Assembly (NCBI RefSeq): GCF_000237925.1
Contig: NC_031502.1
Span: 57,719,943 to 57,783,942 of the forward strand
Direction of reading: 5' to 3'
Length of the DNA stretch: 64,000 bases
Origin: Schistosoma mansoni
Taxonomy: Eukaryota; Platyhelminthes; Trematoda; Strigeidida; Schistosomatidae
Below are positions 21,528 to 33,336 of this stretch, in pieces. Position 1 is the first letter of the stretch. Each line of letters starts with the position of its first letter. The notes under the pieces are model-generated. The model was not told where the DNA came from and ran no database searches. It saw only the letters and a program-made list of their open reading frames with translations. A program made the position numbers and the translations under genes.

Positions 21528-22038
21528 TGTTATAACTTGTAAACGCCTGGATGTCTTGTTAATGTATAATGTGATAATACTGCCAATTAGAGAGTAGTGA
21601 TTTATCAATCGGACCAACGACGCATAAAACCCATGCAAACAGTCTAGAGTACTGATTAGTCCTGCTTTCTGCCTAGGCGAGCCAGGTAATTTCAGAACAC
21701 CAATCTCAGCCTTTGCGGTATGAATCATTTATTTCAAACACACTGGGTTTATATAACAACTGGACAGACTACATCGTACCATGAAATAGGAAACAGCATT
21801 TGTACAAGATTTGGTCAAATGTGGCTGTAAATGTGGGGAGCAGTAATTAATAGACTGGGGATACCTTAAGAATGGTAAATCATTTAATAATGTGTCATAG
21901 GTAGAAATAAAGCCTATTATAAGAGGGATACGAATAATAATAATTAGTTAACAATTATACAATAAGAATCTATGTATCATATTGGTCCATAGATAGTCAT
22001 CAAAAGTTACCATTCATAATGCTAATCGGGACATGACA
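21528..22038 (-). mobile_element. Solo LTR-1 with 5-bp TSD
   Basis: Minus-oriented LTR-1 from TGTTATAACTTG to ACATGACA, flanked by CAAAT at 21523-21527 and 22039-22043. On its sense strand there is a TATA-like TATATAAACCCA and an AATAAA-like motif near the R region. No internal coding region adjoins it, so it is the product of recombination between two LTRs. Confidence 0.85.
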
Positions 22039-22444
22039 CAAATCATTTACCCTAGTTCGAGAAATCCTGTGGCTAGTTACCAGCTTCTCCCCTTCCCTCA
22101 AAAGTTAAAATACTGAAAATTTAAAATACGAACTATTTACAGATATCATTCACAAGTGAAGTAATTAGATATCGATTATTCTAGGTGTTTTTCTGATTTT
22201 ATTAACCCTATTCATAATTATTTGGTTGAACAACTATTCTGCTCTGTTTGTTCTATCTGATTGAAAAGTGGTTCATACAGATCAAGAGGTAAGGGTTGTT
22301 TTGACTTCATAAGTTCTGACTGTTTTGTGGTTTCTCAAATATAGGTAGTAATTCTTAAGCAGTAATCGACCATTGTTAATAAATATATCCTGTAACAATT
22401 ACAAATCAATAATAGTCTAAAACAGCAGCAAAATCCGACATAAA

Positions 22445-22645
22445 GCCTCCCCATAGTTCCGCTGGATAGTAGAGAAATTCTTGCTAGCCAACTAAGGCGG
22501 TCGATGAAGATCGGACTGATCACTCACTCTGTTACATCCTTTATCAATTCAGGTTCAAACTAGAGGTTCACTCACCTCAATCGGCCGCCGAATGTGCATG
22601 CTTATGTGTAAGGATTTCAAAAGTCATTGAACTTATTTAGTTCAT
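22445..22645 (+). repeat. Family E repeat, copy 2
   Basis: Similar to 17015-17215, ending with the same GCATGCTTATGTGTAAGGAT segment. Confidence 0.6.
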
Positions 22646-23480
22646 ATATGTAGATTTATGCAAACAGTGTGTGGTTGATGTCGTGCAAATGGAGACGTTA
22701 GCTGAAATACTGTCTGTTCTATGACTAATAAAATCAACGGCCTAATCTATCAGATCGAAGACATAATGAAAAGATATGATAATAAATATTATGGAGAGGT
22801 TATCAACAACCTCCTATGATGGAATGCTTATGTTGATGTGTGTGTCAGGAAATACTGTGATGGTAATCATGGACTGAATGATATGCATGTATTATGTAAG
22901 AGACAGTCTGTTGTAACAAATATGTCTGTATGCGAGTGGTGAACATTTAATTTTTTTAAAAAATAATCTATTAAGTTATAATATTGTGGTATATGCTACT
23001 TATGTTGACTGATATAAGTAGTATGTAACACCAATCGGAAGTGTAATGCCTACTAGCAGCAGGCTGAGAAGATCGAATTGAAGAAAATAGGAATGTAAAC
23101 AGAGATCAATTGTAATAACCACAAGAATGAAGGAACAATGAAGTTTGTAAGAGACACTTAATTTAAGAAATGCAAATTATGTATTTAATGTATGGTTATC
23201 ATATTTTTCTCTCGAAGACACTCTATCTTCCTCACCCGAGTATTGGTTCACTACAATATTATCTATATTACTTATACTTTTCTAAGTGTAGATTTGGATA
23301 GAGCAATGAGGGAATGAAATTAATCTGGAAAAAAAAGGTAAAACTGATATTTATCAGATCAACTCAGTCTTCTAATTACATTCAATGTGAATCGTTTTTT
23401 ATATCTCAATAAATACGCTTAATTACTAAGTGCATTAGTCTAGTTTAGACATTATAAAAATCCATTTGCTATTTTATAAA
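22646..23480. other. Low-copy AT-rich DNA
   Basis: No repeat family, gene or RNA recognised. Frames are short and without motifs. Confidence 0.5.
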
Positions 23481-23489
23481 GTTGTATGT

Positions 23490-23735
23490 TAATTAACTGA
23501 TTACTTATATCGATTAGTAATAAGTCACTGACAGTAGACTTAACATGATCAATGAACATGGTATACGAGACCGTAGGTCCTAGGTTTGAGTCCCCTGTAT
23601 GTGATCGTAGATGTAAAATGTTGAGGAGTCTCATACTAGGACAAAACGATCAACCAGTTCTTCCAGGTTTTTCAATGATAGTCTAGCTTAGATCTGCTCA
23701 TAAATTCGACTATTAAAATTATTACAATCTCCATT
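23490..23735 (+). mobile_element. SINE-B (B2), degenerate
   Basis: Plus copy with box B (GGTTTGAGTCC). The ribozyme core is changed (TTGAGGA and CAAAA). Confidence 0.6.
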
Positions 23736-23904
23736 CTGAGGACAACATTTAGTTTTATTCAACAATTAAGATATTAATTAAGCTCTTTAGATCATCATTC
23801 GGAGGTTTAATTGAGGCTTTTTATGATAAAATCTGCTCTCCACTACTACATGACATTCTTGATCGAACTCAAATACATTTATCTTTTTTTTAGTAATTTT
23901 GATT

Positions 23905-24677
23905 CTATCACACACACAACAACAACAAATGCAGGAGAAGACGACCAGTGTAGCAGCAGCCTCAACAGCAGTAGGTCTCAATATAAACAAAGGGAAAAGC
24001 AAGACTCTCCGATACTATACAACATGCACCAATCAAATTACACTTGACGGAAAAGCTTTGGAGGATGTGGAAACCTTTACATATCTGGGTAGCATCAATG
24101 ATAAACACGGTAGATCTGATGCAGATGTGAAGGCGAGGATCGGCAAAGTAAGAACAGCATATTCACAATTGAAGAACATCTGGAACTCAAAACAATTGTC
24201 AACCATCATCAAAGCCAGAATTTTCAATACAAATGTCAAGACAGTTCTATTGTATGGGGCGGAAACTAGAACTCTGAAAACCATCATCCAGAGGATACAG
24301 GTGTTTATTCACAGTTGTCTACGCAGTATACTTCAGATCCGTTGACCAGACATTATTAGCAACAACCTACTGTGGGAGAGAACAAACCAGATTCCATCCA
24401 GTGGAGGAAGAAACCAGGAAGAAGCTCTGGAATTGGATAGGAAACACATTGAGGAAAGCAGCCAACTGCGTCACAAGACAAGCCCTCCTTTGAAATCGTC
24501 AAGGTCAAAGGAGAAGAGGAAGACCAAAGAACACATGACGCCTAGGAATGGAAACAGATATGAGACGAATGAACGAAAGTCGGAGAGAACTAGAAAGGAA
24601 GGAGTAGAACAAATTGGGTCGGAGAATGCTGCTCGGTTGCCTATGCTCCATTGGGAGTAAGAGGAGTAAGTAAGTAG
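23905..24677 (+). pseudogene. RTE-1, post-RT region to 3' tail
   Basis: Plus copy that starts after the catalytic DD block. The frame 23899-24345 carries the conserved [10 protein letters not shown]-like segment, the [18 protein letters not shown] block and the beginning of the [10 protein letters not shown] block. A stop separates it from the end frame (24433-24660), and it closes with a short (GTAA) tail. The 5' truncation removed the RT. A possible TTTTGAT flanking repeat is too short to be firm. Confidence 0.8.
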
Positions 24678-24881
24678 TTTTGATATCAGATGGTTTGTTT
24701 AACTTTATAAATTGAAGATTATCCAAATAAATCTTACTTCTTAGAAAGTATCGGAACTTTACTGACTTATAAAAGTGCTGATATTCAGTAGTAACTATTT
24801 GTAGTGTTATCAAGGTATTTCGCTTACTTTTACGTAGAGATTGTTTGAAGATATTTGCGTCTATTAGTGATTATAGTTCAT

Positions 24882-24966
24882 TGCATCGACGATCCCACCT
24901 TACGAGATTCGAACCCAGGACCTACCAGTCTCGCGTTAGAGCGCTTAACCACTAGACCACTGAACC
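24882..24966 (-). mobile_element. SINE-B tRNA-like part only, with 13-bp TSD
   Basis: 85 bp holding just box A (minus strand TGGTCTAGTGGTTAAG) and box B (GGTTCGAATCTC), ending right where the hammerhead would start. It is flanked by the perfect repeat gattatagttcat at 24869-24881 and 24967-24979. It was inserted as this short piece. Confidence 0.85.
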
Positions 24967-24984
24967 GATTATAGTTCATAGAGA

Positions 24985-25595
24985 ATAATAAAACACATGA
25001 ATTGGTCTTCTGTAAGCAATGGTGACTTGAAGTATTCAAATTCTCTGTTAACAATACAGACCTTCGTTTTGTTTACATCATAAATACTCATCTCTTGACA
25101 TCTGAAATAATCTTTAAAATTTTGGTTAACTGGAAGTCACATGCTATAAAGGTTGAATACTTTTCATGTTCTATAGAGTCATACTTGCGTAAGAGTACCT
25201 TCTATGAATCATCCTAGTCTGTTAATTCATCTCCAAACAAGTTTCATAACTTTCGTATCAGTGATTAGAAGTATAATGTTAGCGACTGGATTGATTCAAT
25301 CTTTTGGCCGATAGTCATTCCAAAAATGTTTTTTATTAACTTCATCTACTGCCAGAACAATAATTTTCAGTTTGCATCAACTGACATTTCATTAAATAGT
25401 CATAGCAACTATAATGAATTTTGTAAAATTCTGATATCTCTGTGTTACTATGATTGAAGAAAAACTTCTATTTGCTGCTTTTGGGAGTGGAACACAACTG
25501 ATATGACTGAATGCAATCAAAAGAAGTAAAACCCACAAATAATCAGCATCCACATGTCGTGATTCAGAGTTAGTGATAGTTTTCCCGTATTCATA
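24985..25595. other. Low-copy AT-rich DNA
   Basis: Nothing recognised. Confidence 0.5.
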
Positions 25596-25599
25596 GCCA

Positions 25600-25910
25600 T
25601 GATGTGCCGTGCTTCGTTAATCGTTCATCTAGATAACCGTTACAATACAAATCTTAACGGTGCATAAAATCAGAAAACAAAGAGAAGCGGCAACTGCAGT
25701 TTTATTAACAGATGACGCACGCCAGAAAGCTACAAGCACTTGAGCAAATATCAGCAAGCGAGCGAGCGTAAGCAATTACATAGGCCGTTTATAGTCAAAT
25801 TGTATGAGGGTGAAGCAAGGCAAAGCAAAAGCTGATAGTGGGATTTAAGTGCATACATACATGGGGAGGATTTAGAGTCATCGAATGATGTCAAATTATT
25901 ACGTAACACA
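25600..25910 (-). mobile_element. Family F, LTR-like, copy 1
   Basis: About 310 bp similar to 48217-48512. Its edges read TGTG on the minus strand and CACA at the other end, and it contains an AATAAA-like signal on the sense strand. I could not find a clear 5-bp duplication, so calling it an LTR is an inference. Confidence 0.45.
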
Positions 25911-25938
25911 TATACATATCTGTAGATATGTATATGTA
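25909..25938. repeat. Short perfect palindrome
   Basis: Arms CATATACATATCT and its complement with almost no loop, directly right of the family F copy. Confidence 0.7.
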
Positions 25939-26004
25939 TTATTGTATAAACAACACTAAATAGAATTCAGATTGCAATATACATTGAGTATACATATTAG
26001 TGAT

Positions 26005-26180
26005 GTTATAATTGAATTCATGAGTCAATTAATGCTAGACCACCATGGAAAATCTGGAAGCACTGGACAGACGCCTCGTCCAAGTATGCGCATCCACGAT
26101 CCCGCTCTCACGGTTAGAACACGAAACCTATCGGTATCGCGCTCGAACGCTTAACCTGTAGACCACTGAGCCGGCATCCA
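26005..26180 (-). mobile_element. SINE-B, ribozyme partly deleted
   Basis: Minus copy with recognisable body and tRNA-like part. The middle of the ribozyme, between CCTCGTCC and the stem I side, is missing. It abuts a family C piece. Confidence 0.7.
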
Positions 26181-26330
26181 GTCTGCTAACTTCTAAATGG
26201 TGATCACTCAATATTTATCGTCAGGATCGACGAAGAAGTAAGAAACAGAAAGTTGTTGAAATCCACTGTGCTTAGAATTCCATATTGTACCAAAAATATA
26301 ATATTCAATAAAGCTAATGATAATGAAAAT
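26180..26330 (+). mobile_element. Family C 3' end
   Basis: Short copy with the AATAAA signal at about 26307. Confidence 0.6.
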
Positions 26331-26504
26331 ATAAGCTATATAGATTACTGAAACCCACCTCATCACTAAATCATGAAGTAAAACAAATAATTGTTTGCGT
26401 GAAAATCGATATCTCTAATCCTTTATTTGAAAGAATAAAGCATTGATACAGATAGATATAAGATTAAAGGTTAACAACTCGTAATGATGCAAGTCTTTAT
26501 TCGA

Positions 26505-26895
26505 TTGTTATTTATAGGTGATAGGAACATGGTGAAGCCTAGTAGGCCCTTCTGGGGGAAAGTGCTGCATCGAAACACGGCACAACTACCGGGGTGGGAT
26601 GGCTGTTTTTGCACTGCTTACGCAAAACCATTACATAACACTTACATTCTATTATTTTTATTTTTGGGCAGACCCATTTTTTACCATTCTTTTGAACCCT
26701 CAATAGTTATGCAATGACTCTTTGTAGCATTTGTAATCGTTTGAGGATATAGGTAGAGCGGTTGATTAGGCCGATCTCCACCACCTTCATTACCGCTCAC
26801 GTTAGTACATGGCATGGTTGCCATGATCCAGGAGGCACGACGAGGACGTGTGAGTCGAATTTCGCCTCCCAGTTATAGGTAATAATATGATGAAT
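26505..26895 (+). repeat. Unidentified segment, GC-richer, ends with AATAAA
   Basis: Starts near TTATAGGTGATAGG and ends near GTTATAGGTAATAATATG followed by AATAAA. Composition and the polyadenylation-like end suggest a retroelement end. The 77-residue frame (26484-26717) shows no known domain. Confidence 0.35.
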
Positions 26896-26899
26896 AAAA

Positions 26900-27770
26900 T
26901 TAAAGTTTAACATTAGCTATAAAAACCACATAACATAAAAAAAGGTAAAGGCACTTTCATCATATATCATCTTCAATCGTACATATCAATATACTTATAC
27001 ATGGAAAGGATAGAAAGCCTGTCCTCTGCTCACTCTACCATACACATCCCCAGGAACCTGCGGCTTCGACAACGAAACTTTATCTGTAATTCGATAACAT
27101 AACACCTACTAGATATGGAACACTGAGTTGAAGAAATGAATACTTTTAAAAAATTGATCAATAAACAGCTTAGTTCCACCTTGATAAAAGTAGCGGAGGC
27201 TATAGTATCCAGGAGTCTTAAGTTTAAGCTTTGTATTCAAAAATAGTCACAGGTTAACCGAAAAAAACACCTTGGTAACAAAAACGAATTAATTATTTTG
27301 ATCGCTTCCATATTTTTCAATTATTTATATTCAAAATCTAAGGGGTTGAACTTATACTTCTTTTCTTAGATTTTCATTAGATTACCTGAAATTATTATCC
27401 TAAATATTTTAAAGCTACTATATTAAACCATTAGAAAGAACCTGTTAAAAATTTGATTCGCAACTTGTTTGTCATTGACAGTTGTCTAGTGCTTCTTAAT
27501 TATCAATCTATGAAGATTACTTTCCACAAGAATACAAGAAATGTTCTAGATACTGGCGAAGAAGCATAAGATTGCTTCCAACCATTAACTGATCTCTAAG
27601 TAGTGATCACTTTTATGTTTGTTTAGTCTTTGATAGTAATCGAGTTCAATGAATTAAACTGTAATATGACAGCTAATATAAATAACTCAAAACCACATGA
27701 ACTATGTTGGAATGTAAGGTCACTACTCATTTACTAACCAAAAGTAAGTACACTTCAGGTATACAACAGA
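26900..27770. other. Low-copy AT-rich DNA
   Basis: Nothing recognised. Confidence 0.5.
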
Positions 27771-27774
27771 TCAG

Positions 27775-27895
27775 ACTCGAATAGCTCAGTGGTAACACTT
27801 ACAACTGTGAAGCTGGATGACACAACATTGAATCCATCAGGATGCAACAGTTCCCTCAAGGTTATAGGTGCAGCACGAAGAAAGACTTGACATAC
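27775..27895 (+). mobile_element. tRNA-like SINE head, other family
   Basis: A box A match (TAGCTCAGTGG) is followed about 50 bases later by a degenerate box B (TTGAATCC). It does not resemble SINE-A or SINE-B outside these motifs. A decayed tRNA pseudogene is equally possible. Confidence 0.4.
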
Positions 27896-28032
27896 ATGAT
27901 ATTGGTCAGCTCCCAGTGAACAATCAGTTGCAAATAATATTAGAAATTATCATCGTTTTCTGAATATTTTGTTCTCATCTTACTTAATGAATTAGAATAA
28001 CATATTACAGAATACAATGAATTCATTAACAC

Positions 28033-28245
28033 ATTAACACTGTTGGATGCCGGCCGGCTCAGTGATCTATCGGTTAAGTGCTCGCGCGCGAGACTGATAG
28101 GTGCTGAGTTCGAATCTCGTGAGGCGGGATCGTGGGTGAGCACTGCTGAGGAGTACCACAATAGAACGAAATGGCCGTCCAGTGCTTCCAGGTTTCCCAC
28201 AGTGGTCTAACTTCAATTGACTCATGATCTCAACTATATAAAAAG
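28033..28245 (+). mobile_element. SINE-B 3' half with near-intact ribozyme
   Basis: Plus copy with box A (GTGATCTATCGGTTAAG), box B (AGTTCGAATCTC) and a hammerhead at about 28139-28185: stem I GCACTG/CAGTGC is perfect, and CTGAGGA, GAAA and GTC are kept. Stem II has one mismatch (GTAC against GAAC). Confidence 0.8.
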
Positions 28246-28574
28246 AACAACATATCTTAGTTTGAGCAAATTTTTCTCATAAATTTCACAATGTCGAAAA
28301 TGTATGAAATTGGTTCATGAAATATGGTAGAGAAAGAATTTCTATGAGAACGGGAAATTAAACCAGTCAGGAAATTGAATACTGTCGAGAATACATAAAA
28401 CATTATTTATAATATTGACAATCATCACTTCTGGGTTTTACATAATGATGAATCAATTCTGTGACATTGATAAATTTAACCATAAACAACATCCTGTAAA
28501 CGGAAATTACATTTTCAAGGGATATTGAGAAAACGTAACAGGTATAAGGAAGAAACTCAATAGTTCACAAATGT

Positions 28575-29060
28575 CTTTAGAAGATAATAAGTGACCAGTG
28601 TAGTTCAAGTGTGTCTGTTATGAGGCAGTAACTCATTGAAAACAATGGTAGAGGGTAATGTGATTTCGTGGATTGATTGAAGTTAGACATTAACACCGTT
28701 GAATGATGGCTTAGTGGTCTACAGTTTGAGCGTTCGTGAGCGAGAACGAATGTCTAGTGCAGTTCAAGTGTGTCTGTTTTGAGGTAGTAACTCATTGAAA
28801 ACAATGGTGGAAGGTGATTCGATTTGGTGGATTGATTGGAGTTAGACATTAACACCGTTAAATGATGGCTCACTGGTTTACAGGTTGAACGTTCGTGAGG
28901 AGACCGATAGGTTCTCGATTCGAATCCCGTGGTTGGAATCGTGGTTGTGCACTATTGAGGAGTCTTATACTGGGATGAAATTGCCATCTAAAGCTTCCAT
29001 GTTTTCCATGGTAGTCTAGCTTTATTTGACTCATTAATTCAACTATAAAATTAATTATAT
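28575..29060 (+). mobile_element. SINE-B (B2) tandem
   Basis: Two B2 5' regions follow one another (about 28590-28740 and 28741-29060). Only the second has the ribozyme region, which is degenerate. They share 'ttagacattaacaccgtt'. Confidence 0.7.
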
Positions 29061-29359
29061 TAACTCATGAATATTCATTCGACAACAACGAACTATAGAC
29101 AATTTGAAATGACGTGATAATGCATCATTTCAATATGATGAAATAAATGAGTCTTATCTTACCTATTATTTTACCTTATTATTCATTTACCTGTAAATAA
29201 AACACTATAAAGAAGCATGAACTCCATGTAAATGAATATGATTTTGTCAACATAAAACTGTAGTAACCATATGAAGAGGCGGAATTATTTACTTGATAAG
29301 AATAAAATGAGTCCGTATAAGGTGACAAAATTTTGTGAATACTGAATGGAAAAAGTGTT

Positions 29360-29760
29360 CGTAAAGTTCTAGTGAGAAGCTGGAATCAACAGAGTTCAGC
29401 CTTGTTGGATGTAAGCAATTGTAAGCAATTGAGGAGTCCCATAATAGGACGTCCAGTACTTTCAAGTTTTTCACGATAGTCTAGCTTCAATTGACTCGTG
29501 ATTTCAACTATGAAAATTGTAAGGTAGTTGCTCATTATCAAAAATTTATTTTATTAAGAAATCTATGAGTTTTCAGTTGTCTAAAGGTCTAAGAAGTCAC
29601 TTCTGGTCCTGGTAGTTTCTGAATCAGATCTTTTGTGAGATCGTGGGTTTACATTTTTCAGGAATTGAACGCCTAAATTAAACATGTGTCCAATGGCTCG
29701 TTGTTTTCAATGGTCTTTTAACTAAGATCAATCTTGATGTTAATTATGAAATTTAATAGT
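29360..29760 (+). mobile_element. Two decayed SINE-B fragments
   Basis: 29360-29520 is an internally deleted unit that keeps GAGGAGTCCCATAATAGGAC and the 3' body. 29580-29760 is a very degenerate copy. Confidence 0.5.
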
Positions 29761-29764
29761 TTCC

Positions 29765-30490
29765 AATAATCGCCTTATAGTGAGGACAGCAGTAACTTTT
29801 TGAGATAACGACAAGTCTCATTTTCAAGGTAGTGAATTGTATAATAATATACCTCTATGATTACCTCGTTGCAATGTATATTATTCTGAGAAAACAACAA
29901 TTCAAGCCATTAGCGTTCTTATCCGAATAAACAACGTTCATATTTCTCAATTGGTTGATTGACAGAGCAGATTCACTTATAATAAAGAATGATATCAAAA
30001 GAAGAGTCATTGAGATCTAGGGGGCAGTAAATAATTTTGTAGGTCCAGTTTGAAACGAACGACATTTTGGGCTTACTAATGCTCAAATTAAAGATAAAGT
30101 ACATACGTTTCAATGAGGATCTAATACTTTACGGAGTAAAACGATGCTGGGACAAAGTATCAAGTGACAATAAGATCAGATATACGTCACGATATTTCAC
30201 AAATTAGCTCCAATTGGTAATGTAGACAGTTGAGTTACTATTTACTGATCAAAAGATTGAAGCTCATATAGGGAAACCTGATATTCCTAAGCTAGGTCCC
30301 ACAGGGGGTTGTAGGTGCACAAGACTGAAGAGTTTCAAGCAAGACGTGATATAGTTCTACTTCGTTTTCAGTGGTTATGAAGCTGATATAAATTACACAT
30401 TTATCATAAGATCGACATTTTATTTGTAGTATTATCACGTAATTTACCAGATTTTAGCGTTTATTTTAGCAAAATTGTGTTATACAAGAC
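29765..30490. other. Low-copy AT-rich DNA
   Basis: No feature I can support. Confidence 0.5.
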
Positions 30491-30492
30491 CG

Positions 30493-31105
30493 TCAAATGC
30501 AACACGGAGAACACAAACCAAATCACACTTGATGGAGGAACTCTGAAAGATGTGGAATGTTTCACGTATCTGGTCAGCTGCATTGTATCATCGATCAACA
30601 AGGAGGATCGGATGAGGACGTGAAGGAGAGGATTGACAAAGGAAGGACCGCATTCCTACCATTGAACAACATATGCAACTCAAACAAACACAACTGTCTG
30701 TCAACCAATATCAAATTCACAATCTTCTATACGAACGTGAACACAGTCAGTTATACTGTATGGAGGGAGCTGAAACTTTCTTCCACAACTACCACAATCA
30801 TTATCAAAACGGTACAAGTATTTATGAAGAGTTGTCTACACAAGATACTCAGTATGCGTGGTTCGACGGAAACCATCAACAACAGTTTACTACTACTACT
30901 ACTACTGTGGGAGATAACAAACCAGAAGGTTCCAGATGATGATGAGGAGTAGGAAATTACGAAGAGATTTGATGGAGTTGTTGGATAGAACGAAGATTAT
31001 GCACATAAATCAGCAAACTGCATAATGAGGCAGGCAAGCGCTTACTACCTGGAATGAAATGGAATGGTGAAGGGAAACGGGAGAGATGAAGGTGGAATGG
31101 CATGA
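30493..31105 (+). pseudogene. RTE-1-like post-RT region, diverged subfamily
   Basis: Plus copy of the post-RT region (frames 30557-30952, 30673-30939). It differs from other copies by an HNCLSTN insertion, shared with 46235-46610, and by an (ACT)n expansion at about 30888-30905. The 3' end is decayed with no tail. Confidence 0.75.
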
Positions 31106-31218
31106 CTAGTTAATTATTCCGTCTAAGCTAATTTCATCAAATTACAACATTAATTTATAACTGATTATATACTTATATATTCGTTCAGTATTAATATAGG
31201 AAACAATATAGTACATTA

Positions 31219-31367
31219 AATTCATTTAGTATTGTTTGTTTGAATCTTCCCATTGATGCCTAGGACTGCAACTGGTCAGTCTCTAATTGCCATGCAGTTG
31301 ACGAATCCCAAGTAGGACGAAACGCGCGTCCTTGATTCCACTGCTAGCCACTATCCATCTTTGCTTA
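31219..31367. mobile_element. Minimal SINE-A inverted composite with 16-bp TSD
   Basis: 149 bp: a minus SINE-A head (31219-31295) joined to a plus ribozyme/3' end (31296-31367). It is flanked by the perfect 16-bp repeat acaatatagtacatta at 31203-31218 and 31368-31383. The ribozyme lacks its 5' stem I strand because of the junction. Confidence 0.9.
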
Positions 31368-31640
31368 CAATATAGTACATTATTCGAAGATGATCTAGAT
31401 CAAAAAATTTAAGATTCTTTTTTTACAAACCATTTGTAGATCCATTTATATTCATTGACAAAGATCCTTTTTTTTCCTTTTTTTGTTTTACATAATTTCA
31501 TTCACGGTAATCACATTGATTACGATAGAAAAAAAAGGAAGATAAATTATGAGATTTCCCTTAGGATACTATTCACAATCATCATTTGTTTATACTAAAC
31601 ATTTATTCACATATATGTATAAAACAGTCATTTAAAATTT

Positions 31641-32260
31641 AAGCAAAGATGAATAGTGGCTAGCAGTGGAATACGGGACGCATGTTTCACCCTATTTCGG
31701 ACTCGTCAGCTGGATGTACCTGTATCTTAGTGTTGATGTTCACTCTGCGACTCAAACCCAGTTCCGTTAGCTTCAAATGCTATCGTGTTATCAACTCAGC
31801 TACTGAGTCGTGTTATCCGCTTCCTTGTGCAATGGGGTGAAGTTTGAATTCATTTAGTATTGTTTGTTTAAATCTTCCCATCGATGTGTTAGGACTGTAA
31901 CTGGTCAGTCTCTTATTATCCATATGTGCCTACAGTGTGTATTGCCTCGATATAGCCTTAATTCACAAGCATTATAAGCAAAGATGGATAGTGGCTAACA
32001 TTGGAATTCAGGACGCGCGTTTTTTTATTTGGGATTCGTCAGTTGGATTCACCCTGATATCAGAGTTGATCTTCACTCTGGGACTCGAACCCAGTACCTT
32101 TCGCTTCAAACGTCATTGCCGTATCCACTCAGCTACTGAATCCTGATAGGCTATATCGAGGCAATACGTACAGTATGCACATATGCCAATAAGAGACTGA
32201 TCAATTACAGTTTTAAACATCAATGGGAAGATTCAAACAAAACAACACTAAGTGAATTTA
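31641..32260. mobile_element. SINE-A tandem pair (minus) plus inverted head
   Basis: Two minus units in tandem (31641-32152), with ribozyme-to-ribozyme distance about 332 bp, then a plus SINE-A head (32153-32260) ending at ACTAAGTGAAT. The first ribozyme (31655-31725) keeps CTGACGA, GAAA and GTC on the minus strand; the second is dead. Confidence 0.85.
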
Positions 32261-32269
32261 ATCTTCTAA

Positions 32270-33320
32270 ATTATTATTTATCTAAACCTAGATATACAAA
32301 TCATTTAGTCTGTTATTCACACAGAAATGTAATCATCAATGTTAAGTTGAATAAAGATTATTATTTCCATATTAGATATTGAACTATGTACTTTTCTATT
32401 GACTGTTGTTAGTATTATTACATTGATGGAAGAATTAAACAAACAATTAAATTTGAGATGTTGGAGAAGATTTATAGTTCAGGTGAATGATTTGGATGGA
32501 GTTTTGTTCTTTGAGCTGAATGGTTTGGACACAGTTTGACAAATTATCAAATCTGAGAGAAGCTGAAGAATACAGGTTATTGACTACCAGGTCAACTCTA
32601 ACAACCTGTTCGTCAAGGAGTATATTTTCCTAGATAAATTATTACAGAACTTTTATAGATTTGCTTGCATGCATGGACTTCAATGTATTGACGTCTTGTC
32701 CTATCAAAAGATATACAAGGATAAAGATATGAATGAAGTGGATGGTAAGATAACACTTACCAGGAGTTTGCAAGACTTTACAATATTTATCCACAACCAT
32801 ATTAATAATGACCTCAAAAGATTCACCACACACCTTGCTAACTGCCTTTAACATTCTCCGCAGTACAGCAATGTCTTTTCTCTAGAAGCCCGAGTAAGAA
32901 TAATGAAGAACAGTAAATAATAATAAGTAATATGCAGGAATTGACAAATTGTAAGAATAAATGTCGAGTAAGCCCGAAAGCATGCAGCATATTTATGTAT
33001 TAAGTCAAACGGTAAACAGTAAAACATGAGAAGATCAATAGAGATCAGAGGTAAAAGTAACACCAAGATAATTGATCTCCGACATTGGATTTATCAAGGA
33101 GTATCCAATGGCATAAGCATTATGGGATCCCAAAATAATGTATAGGTGCTGTTTATGTCTCAGTATCTATGTTACATAATTGGAAATAGGTTCATGATTA
33201 CAAACATATAAACACTGAAATAACATTCTTACAAATTATAAGATTACGTAATAAGTAGTGCATGTAAATATATAAATGTATATTAGAGTAAAGCATAATG
33301 AGAATCTAATCGAAAACAAT
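32270..33320. other. Low-copy DNA with a family D fragment
   Basis: A single-arm family D piece lies at about 32467-32528 (GATGGAGTTTTGTTC). Small overlapping frames on both strands at 32642-33066 have no recognisable domain. Confidence 0.5.
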
Positions 33321-33336
33321 ACTGTTCACTTATATA

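Noticed and set aside
24882-24966. Real tRNA gene from the box A and box B motifs
   Set aside because: The sequence is the tRNA-like part of SINE-B with a target-site duplication, and I could not see a complete cloverleaf or acceptor stem.
26520-26600. Hammerhead in the TCGAAACACGG region
   Set aside because: There is no CTGANGA core or proper stem II at the right distance.
32642-33066. Overlapping frames of 60-72 residues as a small gene
   Set aside because: Frames on both strands overlap with no motif, start context or neighbour support.
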